A stretch of DNA of 64,000 nucleotides from contig OY970120.1 of the NCBI GenBank assembly GCA_963705885.1, positions 1-64,000 of the forward strand. Direction: 5' to 3'. The translations under genes and the position numbers were made by a program. The first letter of the stretch is position 1. Each line of letters begins with the position of its first letter. The DNA comes from MFD01275-c22 sp963705885 (lineage in GTDB: Bacteria; Actinomycetota; Actinomycetes; JACCUZ01). Below the pieces are notes generated by a model. The model was not told the origin of the DNA. It made no database searches and saw only the letters and a list, made by a program, of their open reading frames with translations. Shown one piece after another: positions 1 to 8,186 of the stretch.

Positions 1-69
1 ATTCCGCCGCTTCGGACCCGATCCATAATCGGCAGCTGCAAGGTGTCCGGTGGGCTCTAGGGTCGCAGC

Positions 70-663
70 ATGCCTGAGTTCACCTGGCTCCCCGCCAACC
101 AAGCAACGGCCGAGGACGTCGACGCGGTGTTCGCCACGGGGGGCGCCCGCAAGTGCCGTTGCCAGGCTCTGAAGGTGCCGGGCTGGATCTGGCGTGACAC
201 CACCCAGGAGCAGAGAGACGCCGCGCTGCTTGAGCAGATCGCCTGCGGCACCACCGGACCGACGTCTGGGCTGATCGGGTACGTCGAAGGCGAGGCGGTC
301 GGCTGGGTGGCGGTCGAGCAGCGGGAGAACTACCCCAGGCTGTGGAGCCGGAAGCAGGCGTGGATGCGGATGGACCCCGAGCTGGAGGGGGTCTGGTCAG
401 TCACCTGCTTCGTCGTGCGCAAGGGCTGGCGGCAGTCGGGACTGACCTACGAGCTCGCTGCTGCCACCGTCGAGTACGGCCAGCAGGTCGGCGCCCGCGT
501 CCTGGAGGGTTACCCAATCGAGCCGCCGCCAGGCAAGTCCGTGATCTGGGACGAAGCCTCGGTCGGGTTGGTGCAGGTCTTCCTCGAGGCCGGCTACGAG
601 GTGGTGGCCTCGCCTACCCTACGGCGGCGCGTGGTGCGGCGAGGACTTGGTGACCCTGTATGA
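70..663 (+). CDS. GNAT-family N-acetyltransferase
   Basis: A 197-residue protein that fits a GCN5-related acetyltransferase. The N-terminal half has a Cys-rich segment (GGARKCRCQ, about residues 25-33) seen in a subgroup of actinobacterial GNATs. The core has the usual order: a GWVAVEQ strand near residue 76, a VTCFVVRKGWRQSGLTYEL stretch near 115-133 corresponding to the acetyl-CoA pyrophosphate-binding beta4-alpha3 region, and a late VFLEAGYEVV strand. The substrate cannot be read from sequence. The ATG at 70 lies directly after GGGTCGCAGC with no strong ribosome site. About 180 bases without a gene follow before the convergent YccF gene. Confidence 0.75.
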   Translation: MPEFTWLPANQATAEDVDAVFATGGARKCRCQALKVPGWIWRDTTQEQRDAALLEQIACGTTGPTSGLIGYVEGEAVGWVAVEQRENYPRLWSRKQAWMRMDPELEGVWSVTCFVVRKGWRQSGLTYELAAATVEYGQQVGARVLEGYPIEPPPGKSVIWDEASVGLVQVFLEAGYEVVASPTLRRRVVRRGLGDPV

Positions 664-845
664 CCGCGCCAACCTGGCGCGACGACGTCACACTGGCCAG
701 CGCGGTCGCCACCCATCTGTTCGCGGTAGTGAGCGGACGCGGCGCGGCGCCCCAGGTCCTGCTGCCAAGTACGGCGACTGGCCCGCCAGCATCGGCAGCT
801 CGCGGCAATGGAACGGACTTGTGGGTCCACGACCCTCAAGCGCTA

Positions 846-1262
846 TTAGGATCCGCCGGCTCTTGCTGCGGCGAACGCAGCCGCCACGTCTCGCGACGCC
901 ACGATCTCACGCCCCAAGGGCATCAACGCGACGGGAACTAGCTTGAAGTTGGCGACACCGAGCGGAATCCCGATGATCGTCATGCAGAGCAGCACACCTG
1001 TGATTGCGTGGCCGATAGCGAGCCAGATGCCCGACAAGATGAACCAGAAGAAGTTGCCCACACCACTCCCAACCCCAGCGCCAGGCTTCTTCACCAGCTC
1101 ACGACCAAACGGCCACAGGGCATACATGCCCACCCGGAAGGACGCGACCCCGAACGGGATGCCCACCACCGTTATGCACCACAGCGCTCCAACCAACAGG
1201 TATCCCAGAAACAGCCAGAAGCCGGCGAGCACGAGCCACAAGACGTTCAGCAGAGTCCTCAT
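846..1262 (-). CDS. YccF domain-containing inner-membrane protein
   Basis: A protein of about 138 residues with two repeated hydrophobic modules, each ending in a GIPxGVA-type motif (GIPFGVASF and GIPLGVANF), and the paired WPFGRE and MPLGRE signatures of the YccF (DUF307) family. It should span the membrane about four times. The family's function is unknown. The ATG at 1262 (MRTLLNVLW) is preferred over a longer start at 1307 because family members begin just before the first membrane segment. It is divergent from the cupin gene, with about 190 bases between them that must hold both promoters. Confidence 0.85.
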   Translation of the reverse strand: MRTLLNVLWLVLAGFWLFLGYLLVGALWCITVVGIPFGVASFRVGMYALWPFGRELVKKPGAGVGSGVGNFFWFILSGIWLAIGHAITGVLLCMTIIGIPLGVANFKLVPVALMPLGREIVASRDVAAAFAAARAGGS

Positions 1263-1449
1263 CCTGGAACTCTCGCAGGTGGTCTCGCGGCTGTACGTCG
1301 TACGCACAAGGTGGCTGCTGCGCCTCCGTACGCTTGGAGCGACCGCAGCTGCCAGCGGGCCGGATTCGCAGGCGCGTCATTCCACCGCATCTGGCTCGTG
1401 CTCTCCTGGATCGTTGTCAACGGAGGCGGATACGTGGACTCTTTTCGGC

Positions 1450-1917
1450 ATGAGCGGAGCCTTCATCGTCCTTCCAGACCAAGGTCGGCTGTTGGATCTT
1501 GGCAACTTTCAGGCTGAGGTCCTCGCTACGGCTGAGCAGACTTCAGAAGAGTTCACCCTGTTGAAGACAAAGGGAGAGCCACCCGGCTTTGGGCCGCCGC
1601 TGCACCGACACCGGGACTCGGCCGAGGCGTTCCTTGTCCTCGAGGGCGAGTACCTCATGTACATCGAAGACGAACAGCACAGGTGCCCATCGGGAAGCTT
1701 CGTCTACGTCCCGCGGGGAACCGTTCATACGTTTAAGGTCGCTTCCGCCCGACCCGGAAAGAAGCTCAATCTCTTCTCGCCGGCGGCGATGGTCGGCTTC
1801 TTCGAGGAACTCGCAGACGCTGAGGCCAACGGCATGGCGACTCCCGAGCTGCTCAGCGAGATAGCAGAGCGGAGTCAGATGGAGATCGTCGGCCCAGTGC
1901 CGGACTCCTACCTCTGA
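1450..1917 (+). CDS. Cupin-domain protein
   Basis: A 155-residue single-domain cupin. The metal-binding motif is visible as PPLHRHRDSAEAFLVLEGE (about residues 49-67), matching G(X)5HXH(X)3-4E(X)6G, followed by the second cupin box around PRGTVHTFK. It probably binds a metal ion and a small molecule. The specific activity (dioxygenase, isomerase or sensor) cannot be told. The ATG at 1450 was chosen because the upstream in-frame reading is antisense to YccF and lacks protein character. Confidence 0.8.
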   Translation: MSGAFIVLPDQGRLLDLGNFQAEVLATAEQTSEEFTLLKTKGEPPGFGPPLHRHRDSAEAFLVLEGEYLMYIEDEQHRCPSGSFVYVPRGTVHTFKVASARPGKKLNLFSPAAMVGFFEELADAEANGMATPELLSEIAERSQMEIVGPVPDSYL

Positions 1918-1946
1918 GCAACCTGGCGGGGTGTGCGTCCGCAGCG

Positions 1947-2212
1947 TCACACGCCCGCTGGTCTCCGAGCGTGCCTGATGAAGTGGATCATGTTGCCGAA
2001 GACCTCGTAGAGGGGCCGGCCGGCTTCCGGGAGGGTCACTCGCCGGCGTAGGCCTGCGCCGCCTTACCCCAGGCCCTGGTCGCTGAGCAGAGGAGAGGGA
2101 CTCCGACGATCGGCCGTGGGACCCGGATGCCCTCACGGGGAAGCCGTGCCGGTTCACACTCAACTTCTCTCGTGAGTCGCCGAGGGGCATGAGCAGGGTT
2201 GGCGAGGGTGTG
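1947..2212 (-). pseudogene. Frameshifted remnant of an unidentified gene
   Basis: On the minus strand one frame reads EPARLPREGIRVPRPIVGVP...AWGKAAQAYAGE and stops at 2036-2038. The neighbouring frame continues immediately as VTLPEAGRPLYEVFGNMIHF...RPAGV and stops at 1947-1949. Restoring one G (GGCGAG-GTGACC instead of GGCGAGTGACC) joins them into one fluent reading. The family was not recognised. The upstream part runs into the antisense of the methyltransferase gene, so only the 3' part of a gene is left. Either a sequencing error or real decay. Confidence 0.45.
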
Positions 2213-2329
2213 CCAGCCGACCGCCTTGACCGCCGGGTGGGTGAGCCGGGCGTTGGCGCCACGTCGATGCCCAGACCGTCCGTCCTGGCGCGCTCGGCCC
2301 TGCGGGCGGCTTGTGCGACCCTTGCGCGG

Positions 2330-2983
2330 GTGAGCGGTGTCCGCGACTACCTGGCCTGGCACGAGCTGTACGACGACCCAGGCTCGAGCTTGCCCCGTCG
2401 CCTCGCGCTTGTGCGGGAGGTTCTGCGTGCCGAGCTCGACGCGCGACCCGGACCGGTGCGGATCGTGAGCCTGTGCGCCGGCGATGGACGAGACATCCTC
2501 GGCGTCCTCGCGGAGCGGGACGACGCGGCCCGGGTATCGGTCACGCTGGTGGAGGTGCTGCCGGAGCTGGTCGAGCGCGCGAGGAGTGCCGCTGCGGACG
2601 TCAGTTCCGAAATCGAAGTGGTGGCCGCCGATGCCGGCTGCTCCGAGACCTATACCGGTCTCGCTACCGTGCCCGCCGATGTCGTGCTCCTCGTGGGCGT
2701 GCTCGGCAACGTCAGCGACGTCGATGTCGCTGCCACCGTGGCCGCCATGCCCCGGCTCTGTGCGCCGGGAGCCGCGCTGGTGTGGAGCCGCGGCCGCAGC
2801 CTCGAGGGCGCCGACGACTTCGCGACGCCTGTTCGCGAGGCGTTCTCCGCTGCTGGGTTCGCCGAGGTGAGCATCCGTGCGTTCGACGTGGATGACGGAC
2901 GCACGGCGCTCGGCGTCGTCCGCTACGCCGGGCCACCAGTACCGCTCGGGCCGAGGGAAACGTGGTTCACCTTCGTTGGCTGA
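2330..2983 (+). CDS. Class I SAM-dependent methyltransferase
   Basis: A protein of about 217 residues. The SAM-binding motif I is VRIVSLCAGDGRDILGVL (about residues 43-60), and an acidic strand-2 end (VTLVEVLPELVERAR) binds the ribose. The GTG at 2330 (VSGVRDYLAWHELYDDPGS) is the likely start because close relatives begin at this RDYLAWHExYDDP segment. An upstream in-frame start at 2189 adds 47 low-complexity residues. The substrate is unknown. A second methyltransferase follows on the same strand after about 230 bases, but no operon is evident. Confidence 0.75.
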   Translation: MSGVRDYLAWHELYDDPGSSLPRRLALVREVLRAELDARPGPVRIVSLCAGDGRDILGVLAERDDAARVSVTLVEVLPELVERARSAAADVSSEIEVVAADAGCSETYTGLATVPADVVLLVGVLGNVSDVDVAATVAAMPRLCAPGAALVWSRGRSLEGADDFATPVREAFSAAGFAEVSIRAFDVDDGRTALGVVRYAGPPVPLGPRETWFTFVG

Positions 2984-3216
2984 GCAGCAGGAGGGTTAAC
3001 CAGAACCGGACGGGCGCGGCTGAAGTCATTGGCGATGTCGGCAGGCATCAGAGGGGCATCAGCTGAACCGTACGACGATCCCCAATGGGAACGGCCGGCG
3101 CCTTTCCGCCAGCGGGCGCTACTTGATGGGTGGGATTCTGGACCTGGTGACGACTTGGCCAGCGCTCGCAATGCAATGGCGCAGGGAGGCGAACCCGCAT
3201 CACGAACTACGCCCGC

Positions 3217-3726
3217 ATGTACCGCCTCGGCATCACGCCCTGGGAGCGCTACGGGACCGCGGCGGCAGCCAGCATCGCCGCGCTGCTCGATCGTGAGGAG
3301 GAAGAGCGCTCCAGCCCACTCGGTCGGGCTCTCGACCTGGGCTGCGGCCGCGGCCAATACACCCCTGAGCTGGCGCGGCGGGGCTGGCAGGCTGTGGGCA
3401 TCGACTACGTACCGGCCGCGATCGAGACGGCCAAGCGCAGCACAAGTGGCGCCGACTACGTCGTGGGGGATGTGACGAACCTGTTGGCGGCCGATCTGGG
3501 CACGTTCGACTTCTTCCTCGACGTTGGCTGCTTCCAGGGTCTCAACGCCGAGCAGCGTGACGCTGAGGGTCACGGTGTCACGACCCTGGCCAACCCTGAA
3601 TCCACGCTGCTGATGCTCGCCTTCGGACCGACCTGGATGCAGGCCCTCGTAGAAGGGGTGTCCCAGGAGGAAGTCGAGACCGCGCCACGACGGCTCCTGA
3701 ACACGCGCATGATCGCTGCGTCATAA
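3217..3726 (+). CDS. SAM-dependent methyltransferase, C-terminus truncated
   Basis: A 169-residue class I methyltransferase. Motif I is RALDLGCGRGQYTPELARRG (about residues 37-56), with the strand-2 acidic residue in GIDYVPAAIE. The stretch DVGCFQGLNAEQRDAEG is typical of an actinobacterial family in which the protein continues for about 30 more residues after VSQEEVE. Here the reading changes to APRRLLNTRMIAAS and stops, so the end is probably lost or shifted out of frame. The N-terminus may also extend upstream (NYARMYRLG reads in frame) but no ribosome site marks another start. Confidence 0.6.
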   Translation: MYRLGITPWERYGTAAAASIAALLDREEEERSSPLGRALDLGCGRGQYTPELARRGWQAVGIDYVPAAIETAKRSTSGADYVVGDVTNLLAADLGTFDFFLDVGCFQGLNAEQRDAEGHGVTTLANPESTLLMLAFGPTWMQALVEGVSQEEVETAPRRLLNTRMIAAS

Positions 3727-3878
3727 CGCCGCGAGTATTCGGATCTGCACTTCCGGATGGCCGCAGCGAACGCTATCTGCGGCAGATGTCTGTGTGGCAG
3801 ATCCTCGGACGTCAACTCTTGGGCCGATGTCGGCAAAGGCTACGGGCACGGGCAGGTTCCCGAGCCGATACTGCGCGT

Positions 3879-4679
3879 ATGTCTCGCAACCGGACCCTTG
3901 CCTGCGTTTTCGCGCACCCGGACGACGATGCGTACGGAGCGGCCGGCAGCGTCGCTCTGCACGCCGACGAGCCAGACTTCCGCTTCGTCCTGGTGCACGC
4001 CACGTTCGGCGAGCACGGGGAGATCCGAGACGGATTCCCGGCCACACGACGGACGCTCGGGTCCATCCGCCGGGCCGAAGATGAAGCCGCGTGGCGAGCA
4101 ATCGGCCGCGTCCCTGACCGTCACGAGTGGCTAGGTCTACCGGACGGCGGCGTCGCCGACGTTCCGTTCGACGACCTTGTCGCGGCGGTTGCGCGGATCC
4201 TCGAGGAGGAGGAACCCGCTGTTGTCGTGACGTTCGGCCCCGACGGGATCTTCGGGCATCCGGATCACATCGCGATCGGTGCAGCCACCGACGAGGCGTT
4301 CGCTCGACTGCGCTCGGACGACGGTTCTGGGTTCCTGCGGCTGGCGCACGGCGCGGTCCCGCAGTCGGTGTTCGAACGGTGGAACCGCCAGCGGGCTGAG
4401 CTCGGGCTCTACACGTTCGACCCGAGGCGGACGTACCACATGCGCGGCATACCGGACGAGCAGATCCGGATTACCGTCGACTGTCGAGGAGTCACCAGTC
4501 GCATCGTCTCCGGCCTTCGCGAGCACAAGAGCCAACTGCACGTCATGTCTGACGACCCGACCAACACCGAGCAGTGGGAGCGGCGCGTCCGGCGGGAGTG
4601 GTACGCGATCGCGTGGCCTGAGCACGAGAACGAGCCCGATGCATCGATGCTGACTGATCTCTTCGACGGCCTCGCCTGA
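3879..4679 (+). CDS. PIG-L (LmbE-like) family zinc deacetylase
   Basis: A 266-residue PIG-L deacetylase. The N-terminal AHPDDDAYG motif supplies the first zinc ligands (His-Pro-Asp-Asp), and GHPDHIAIG near residue 128 supplies the later His. In Actinomycetota such enzymes hydrolyse N-acetyl groups on amino sugars, as in mycothiol synthesis (MshB) and mycothiol-conjugate cleavage (Mca). Which of these applies cannot be told here, and no other mycothiol gene is adjacent. ATG 3879 (MSRNRTLACVFAHPDD) puts the zinc motif at the usual distance from the start; an upstream ATG at 3786 adds Arg-rich sequence. Confidence 0.8.
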   Translation: MSRNRTLACVFAHPDDDAYGAAGSVALHADEPDFRFVLVHATFGEHGEIRDGFPATRRTLGSIRRAEDEAAWRAIGRVPDRHEWLGLPDGGVADVPFDDLVAAVARILEEEEPAVVVTFGPDGIFGHPDHIAIGAATDEAFARLRSDDGSGFLRLAHGAVPQSVFERWNRQRAELGLYTFDPRRTYHMRGIPDEQIRITVDCRGVTSRIVSGLREHKSQLHVMSDDPTNTEQWERRVRREWYAIAWPEHENEPDASMLTDLFDGLA

Positions 4680-4806
4680 CTGCCCCTGTCGCCCCGCTCG
4701 GTCGCGGCGGGGCGCCCCGCATCAAGTCATCGCGATCCGCGCACCGGGCAGTCATTGGCGTAGGTAGTTGCAAAGAAGGCCGAGAGTGGCCGTTCAAGAA
4801 CTGAGC

Positions 4807-5175
4807 TCACTCGCCCGGCGGCACCTGGAAGGCCCGGACCTCGATCCGGCCGCCGAGAGCCTTCGACGCGCGGGCGGCCCAGCCAAGGGCGGCCTCCTCG
4901 TCAGCGACGTCGATCACCCAGAAACCTCCGAGGTACTCGGGAGCCTCGACGAATGGGCCGTTGACGGTCGTCAGCGACTCGCCGGTGTTGTCGACGGTGA
5001 TCGCGCTCGAGGGCGGCATCAGACCGCCCGCGAAGACGAAGGCGCCGGTCGACGTCAGCTCCTCGATGATCGCACCAGTGGCAGCCATGGCCGCCTCGAG
5101 CTCGGCCGGGTCCATGGTCTCCATGGTCGGCTCCTCGTTGGAGTCGTGCGGCACGGTCAGTAGGTATTGGCTCAT
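4807..5175 (-). CDS. YciI / DGPF-domain protein
   Basis: A 122-residue YciI-related protein. It starts MSQYLLTVPHD, has the central TxTxVNGPFVEAPEYLGGFWVIDV core (the DGPF motif, here NGPF) and ends in the alternating segment ALGGRIEVRAFQVPPGE. These ferredoxin-fold proteins are commonly linked to ECF42-type sigma factors, and a decayed ECF sigma remnant exists elsewhere in the window (43,979-44,080). The function is unproven. It is convergent with the PIG-L gene and divergent from the VOC gene, with 64 bases between the two starts. Confidence 0.8.
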   Translation of the reverse strand: MSQYLLTVPHDSNEEPTMETMDPAELEAAMAATGAIIEELTSTGAFVFAGGLMPPSSAITVDNTGESLTTVNGPFVEAPEYLGGFWVIDVADEEAALGWAARASKALGGRIEVRAFQVPPGE

Positions 5176-5239
5176 GCCCAGTACGACCGTCGTCGACGCG
5201 GGAACTCATCGGCACGACAGCCATTGGAGGATGGATCTC

Positions 5240-5680
5240 ATGGCACACATACAACGTTTCGACCACATCGGCATCACGGTCGCGGACTTGGACTCGGCGA
5301 CGGCGTTCTTCGTCCGACTGGGTCTCGAGGTCGAGGGCACCGGAACCGTGGAGGGCGAGTTCGTGGAGACCGTCTGCGGCATCCCGGGCGCGCGCTGTGA
5401 GATCGCGATGCTGCGGCCGCCGGGCGGAGGGTCCCGGCTGGAGCTCGCGAGCTTCATTACGCCCGACCACGTGCCCGGATCGCCCACAGCGATGGCCAAC
5501 GAGCTTGGCCTGCGCAACGTGTCCTTCGAGGTCGGCGACCTCGAAGCCGCCGTCGATGCGGTGGCCGCCGACGGGTACGGGCTCGTCGGCGGCATCGGCG
5601 AGTACGAGGACAGCGTGCGGATGGCCTACGTGCGTGGGCCCGAAGGGATCATCGTGTCCCTGTTCGAGCAGATCGGCTGA
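5240..5680 (+). CDS. VOC (glyoxalase/bleomycin-resistance) family protein
   Basis: A 146-residue protein of the vicinal-oxygen-chelate superfamily. It opens FDHIGITVADLDSATAFF, the first beta-alpha-beta module with a His metal ligand, and later has RLELASF and GLRNVSFEVGDLEAAVD, ending with a strand-type metal ligand region (EGIIVSLFEQ). The likely metal ligands are the His of DHIG and the Glu residues of the later strands. The ATG at 5240 sits 9 bases after GGAGG (5226-5230), which favours it over the ATG at 5231 that touches the ribosome site. The substrate is unknown. Confidence 0.8.
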   Translation: MAHIQRFDHIGITVADLDSATAFFVRLGLEVEGTGTVEGEFVETVCGIPGARCEIAMLRPPGGGSRLELASFITPDHVPGSPTAMANELGLRNVSFEVGDLEAAVDAVAADGYGLVGGIGEYEDSVRMAYVRGPEGIIVSLFEQIG

Positions 5681-5791
5681 CGCGCGGGCGCGTTGCCCAC
5701 ATGTGTTAGATCGCCGCTGATGCGCACTCGAGGCCGTCCGCCTCGCCGGCCCTGTCATCACCTCCTGCGCTGACTCTCTCCTCCCGCTCGA

Positions 5792-5818
5792 TGTCACATC
5801 CGCTGTCCGGTCGGTGTC
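5792..5818 (+). promoter_or_regulatory. ECF41-type promoter, TGTCACA-N16-TGTC
   Basis: TGTCACA at 5792-5798 is followed after exactly 16 bases by TGTC at 5815-5818. The reported ECF41 consensus is TGTCACA-N16-CGTC, so only one base of the -10 differs. It lies about 58 bases before the decarboxylase gene that is coupled to an ECF41 sigma gene, as expected for an autoregulated operon. Confidence 0.7.
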
Positions 5819-5875
5819 TCCATGGGGTGACGACTTACCAACCGGTCGGCACAGCCACGCGACGCAGGAGATGAG

Positions 5876-6466
5876 ATGGAGCACACGACCCGCATTCAGC
5901 CGGCCGAGATCACCGGCCTCAAGGGAGCGCTGATCAAGTGGATGATCGAGAAGAAGCTGGGCAAGGTGCCGACAGGGGTGGGCGTCTACTGGCACAACCC
6001 CAAGGTGCTGTTCGCCAGCTTCGGTCTCGGCGGCAAGCTGCAGAAGTGGGACACCTGCGATGAGGGACTGAAGTCGTTCGCCCACATGGCGGTCGCGTCG
6101 CTGGTCGGCTGCACGTGGTGCCTGGACTTCAACTACTTCGAGGCCCACAACAAGGGGCTCGACGTGGAGAAGGCGCGCGAGATCCCGCGGTGGCGGGAGT
6201 CAGGCGTCTTCACGCCGCTGGAGCGGGACGTGCTGGAGTACGCCGAGGCGACGAGTCAGACGCCGCCGACCGTGACCGACGAGCTGGTGGATCGGCTGAA
6301 CGCCGAGCTGGGACCTGCTGCCGTGGTCGAGCTCACCTCGGTGATCGCGTTCGCCAACATGACCACGCGTGGCAACGTGGCGCTCGGCATCGAGTCGGAC
6401 GGCTTCGCCGCCGCGTGCGGCCTGAAGCCGCTGGTCGACCGACCGGCGGTAGCGTCCGCGTCATGA
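5876..6466 (+). CDS. Carboxymuconolactone decarboxylase / AhpD-like protein
   Basis: A 196-residue protein of the CMD/AhpD-like fold. The signature helix with a redox CxxC is seen as LVGCTWCLDFNYFEAH (about residues 80-95). AhpD-like proteins of this size act as peroxide-reducing or thiol-exchange proteins rather than true decarboxylases. Its stop overlaps the start of the ECF41 sigma gene (ATGA at 6463-6466), so the two are translationally coupled. This gene type is the classic partner of ECF41 sigma factors. A ribosome site AGGAG lies 6 bases before the ATG, and an ECF41-type promoter lies at 5792-5818. Confidence 0.85.
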   Translation: MEHTTRIQPAEITGLKGALIKWMIEKKLGKVPTGVGVYWHNPKVLFASFGLGGKLQKWDTCDEGLKSFAHMAVASLVGCTWCLDFNYFEAHNKGLDVEKAREIPRWRESGVFTPLERDVLEYAEATSQTPPTVTDELVDRLNAELGPAAVVELTSVIAFANMTTRGNVALGIESDGFAAACGLKPLVDRPAVASAS

Positions 6467-7341
6467 GCGAGGACCCCTTCGTCGCCCACCGCAGCCTGCT
6501 GTTCACCGTCGCCTACGAGATGGTCGGTTCGGTCGCCGACGCCGAGGACGTCGTGCAGGAGACCTGGCTGCGGTGGGCAGCGTTGGTCGACGCCGAGCGC
6601 CGCGATGTCCGAGACCCTAGGGCGTACCTGGTGCGGATCGTGACCCGGCTGTGCCTCAACCGGCTGCGGACGCTCGCGCGGCAGCGGGAGGAGTACGTGG
6701 GCGAGTGGCTGCCCGAGCCCGTACTGACCAGCCCGGACGTCGCCGAGGACGTCGAGCTCGCGGAGAGCGTGTCGATCGCCATGCTGGCGGTACTCGAGAC
6801 ACTGCTACCGACGGAGCGAGCGGTCTTCGTGCTCCACGAGGTCTTCGACGTGCCGTACAACGAGATCGCCGAGGCGCTGGACAAGTCGCCCGCGGCGGTG
6901 CGCCAGATCGCGACGCGGGCCCGCAAGCACGTGGCGGCGCGCCGGCCGCGGATGTCGGTGAGCCGCACGGAGCAGGAGCAGGTGGTCGAGCGGTTCCTCG
7001 CCGCACTTACCACCGGCGACGTGCCCGCGCTGCTTGAGGTGCTGGCTCCCGACGTGCTCGTCGTGGGCGACGGCGGCGGACTGGCCCCGACGATTCCGAA
7101 GCCGGTCCGCGGGGCGGCGAAGCTCGCGCCGGTGATGGCCCGCTTCGCCGAGGTCGCGCCCGGCGCCAGGGCTTTCATCATCGACCTCAATGGGGCCATC
7201 GCGGCGCGCATCGACCCCGGCGGCGAGAACGACACGGCCGTGTCGTTCGTCTTCGAGGCCGGCCGGATCACGCAGATCTACGCGATCCGCAACCCGCACA
7301 AGCTCAAGCGGCTGGGCGAGGTGGCCGAGCTTCGGCGGTGA
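6463..7341 (+). CDS. ECF41-type sigma factor with fused SnoaL-like domain (SigJ-like)
   Basis: A 292-residue ECF sigma factor. The sigma2 region (residues about 8-75) has the core DAEDVVQETWLRW. The sigma4 region (about 110-160) holds the helix-turn-helix with VPYNEIAEALDKSPAAVRQI. A SnoaL/NTF2-like C-terminal domain of about 120 residues replaces a separate anti-sigma factor. Three ECF41 hallmarks are present: WLPEP in the linker, DGGG (GDGGGLAP) and a C-terminal NPxKL (NPHKL). In this group the fused domain modulates activity of the sigma factor. The ATG at 6463 overlaps the stop of the CMD gene. Confidence 0.9.
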   Translation: MSEDPFVAHRSLLFTVAYEMVGSVADAEDVVQETWLRWAALVDAERRDVRDPRAYLVRIVTRLCLNRLRTLARQREEYVGEWLPEPVLTSPDVAEDVELAESVSIAMLAVLETLLPTERAVFVLHEVFDVPYNEIAEALDKSPAAVRQIATRARKHVAARRPRMSVSRTEQEQVVERFLAALTTGDVPALLEVLAPDVLVVGDGGGLAPTIPKPVRGAAKLAPVMARFAEVAPGARAFIIDLNGAIAARIDPGGENDTAVSFVFEAGRITQIYAIRNPHKLKRLGEVAELRR

Positions 7342-7555
7342 GTGTCGCGCCGTGCCTGTGCTTGCGCTGACGGGCCTCGACCCTCGACCCACACGTCTCG
7401 CCAAGTCCGATGATTTCAAGGAGCTGCGCCGGTCATCACGTGCGCGGGGCCAACGAACCCGTAGGCGCCGCTGAACGGGACGGACTGCCGGCGTCGCCGG
7501 CGAGCGGAGAAGTGCGATGGAACGGGACCCACGAGAATGAAGAGGAGACGGCGCC

Positions 7556-8170
7556 ATGGGTGAGCTGCACGTCAACATGAACATCACGCTCGACGGTGTG
7601 ATCCAGGCCAACGGCGGCCCCACCGAGCAGGACGCCGGCTTCGAGTACGCCGGCTGGGAGCGCCCGTTCTGGGATGCCGAGTCCGGCGAACAGATCAATG
7701 CGGACGTGCAGGCATCCGACGCCCTGCTGCTGGGTCGCACGACGTACGACATCTTCCGCGCCTACTGGCCGGGCAAGACCGACGAGATCGGACGGGCCTT
7801 CGACCGGGTCCCCAAGTACGTCGCGTCCCGCGGCACGCCGGAGCTGTCATGGGACACCAGCATCCGGATAACCGACGTGGGCGCCGAGGTTCGTGATCTG
7901 CGTGAGCGTCATGAGCAGATCCACACGTGGGGCAGCGCGAACCTGTTGCAGACCCTGTTCCGCGAAGCCCTGGTCGACCAGGTGAACTTGTGGGTGTGTC
8001 CGGTCGTGATCGGGACGGGCAAGAGGCTCTTTCCCGAAGGCACAGCCGCCACCCGGTTCGAGCAGGTCGAGCCGCCGAAGTCGTATCCCGGCGGGACGCT
8101 GCTGCTGCGCTACCGGCGCCTCGAGGGCCGCCCCGAGACCGTGACCGAGACCGAGACCGCTGAGGGCTGA
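7556..8170 (+). CDS. Dihydrofolate reductase family protein (RibD C-terminal fold)
   Basis: A 204-residue protein of the RibD_C/DHFR-like fold. It starts MGELHVNMNITLDGVIQ, has DALLLGRTTYDIFRAYWP near residue 58, and the NADPH-binding segment HTWGSANLLQTLFREALVDQ near 123-142, then VCPVVIGTGKRLF. Relatives are NADPH-dependent reductases of uncertain substrate and often accompany ECF sigma factors. It follows the ECF41 sigma gene on the same strand after 214 bases, so co-regulation is possible but no ECF41 motif was seen in that gap. The last residues are a short TETET repeat encoded by a GACCGA hexamer run. AAGAGGAGA precedes the ATG. Confidence 0.8.
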   Translation: MGELHVNMNITLDGVIQANGGPTEQDAGFEYAGWERPFWDAESGEQINADVQASDALLLGRTTYDIFRAYWPGKTDEIGRAFDRVPKYVASRGTPELSWDTSIRITDVGAEVRDLRERHEQIHTWGSANLLQTLFREALVDQVNLWVCPVVIGTGKRLFPEGTAATRFEQVEPPKSYPGGTLLLRYRRLEGRPETVTETETAEG

Positions 8171-8186
8171 CTGGTCTGAGACGCAC

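Noticed and set aside
2923..3573. 216-codon minus-strand frame across the two methyltransferase genes
   Set aside because: It is antisense to coding sequence, has no recognisable family and no ribosome site.
8139..8161. GACCGA hexamer run as a regulatory repeat
   Set aside because: It is a short coding repeat at the C-terminus of the reductase gene, not separated from the reading frame.
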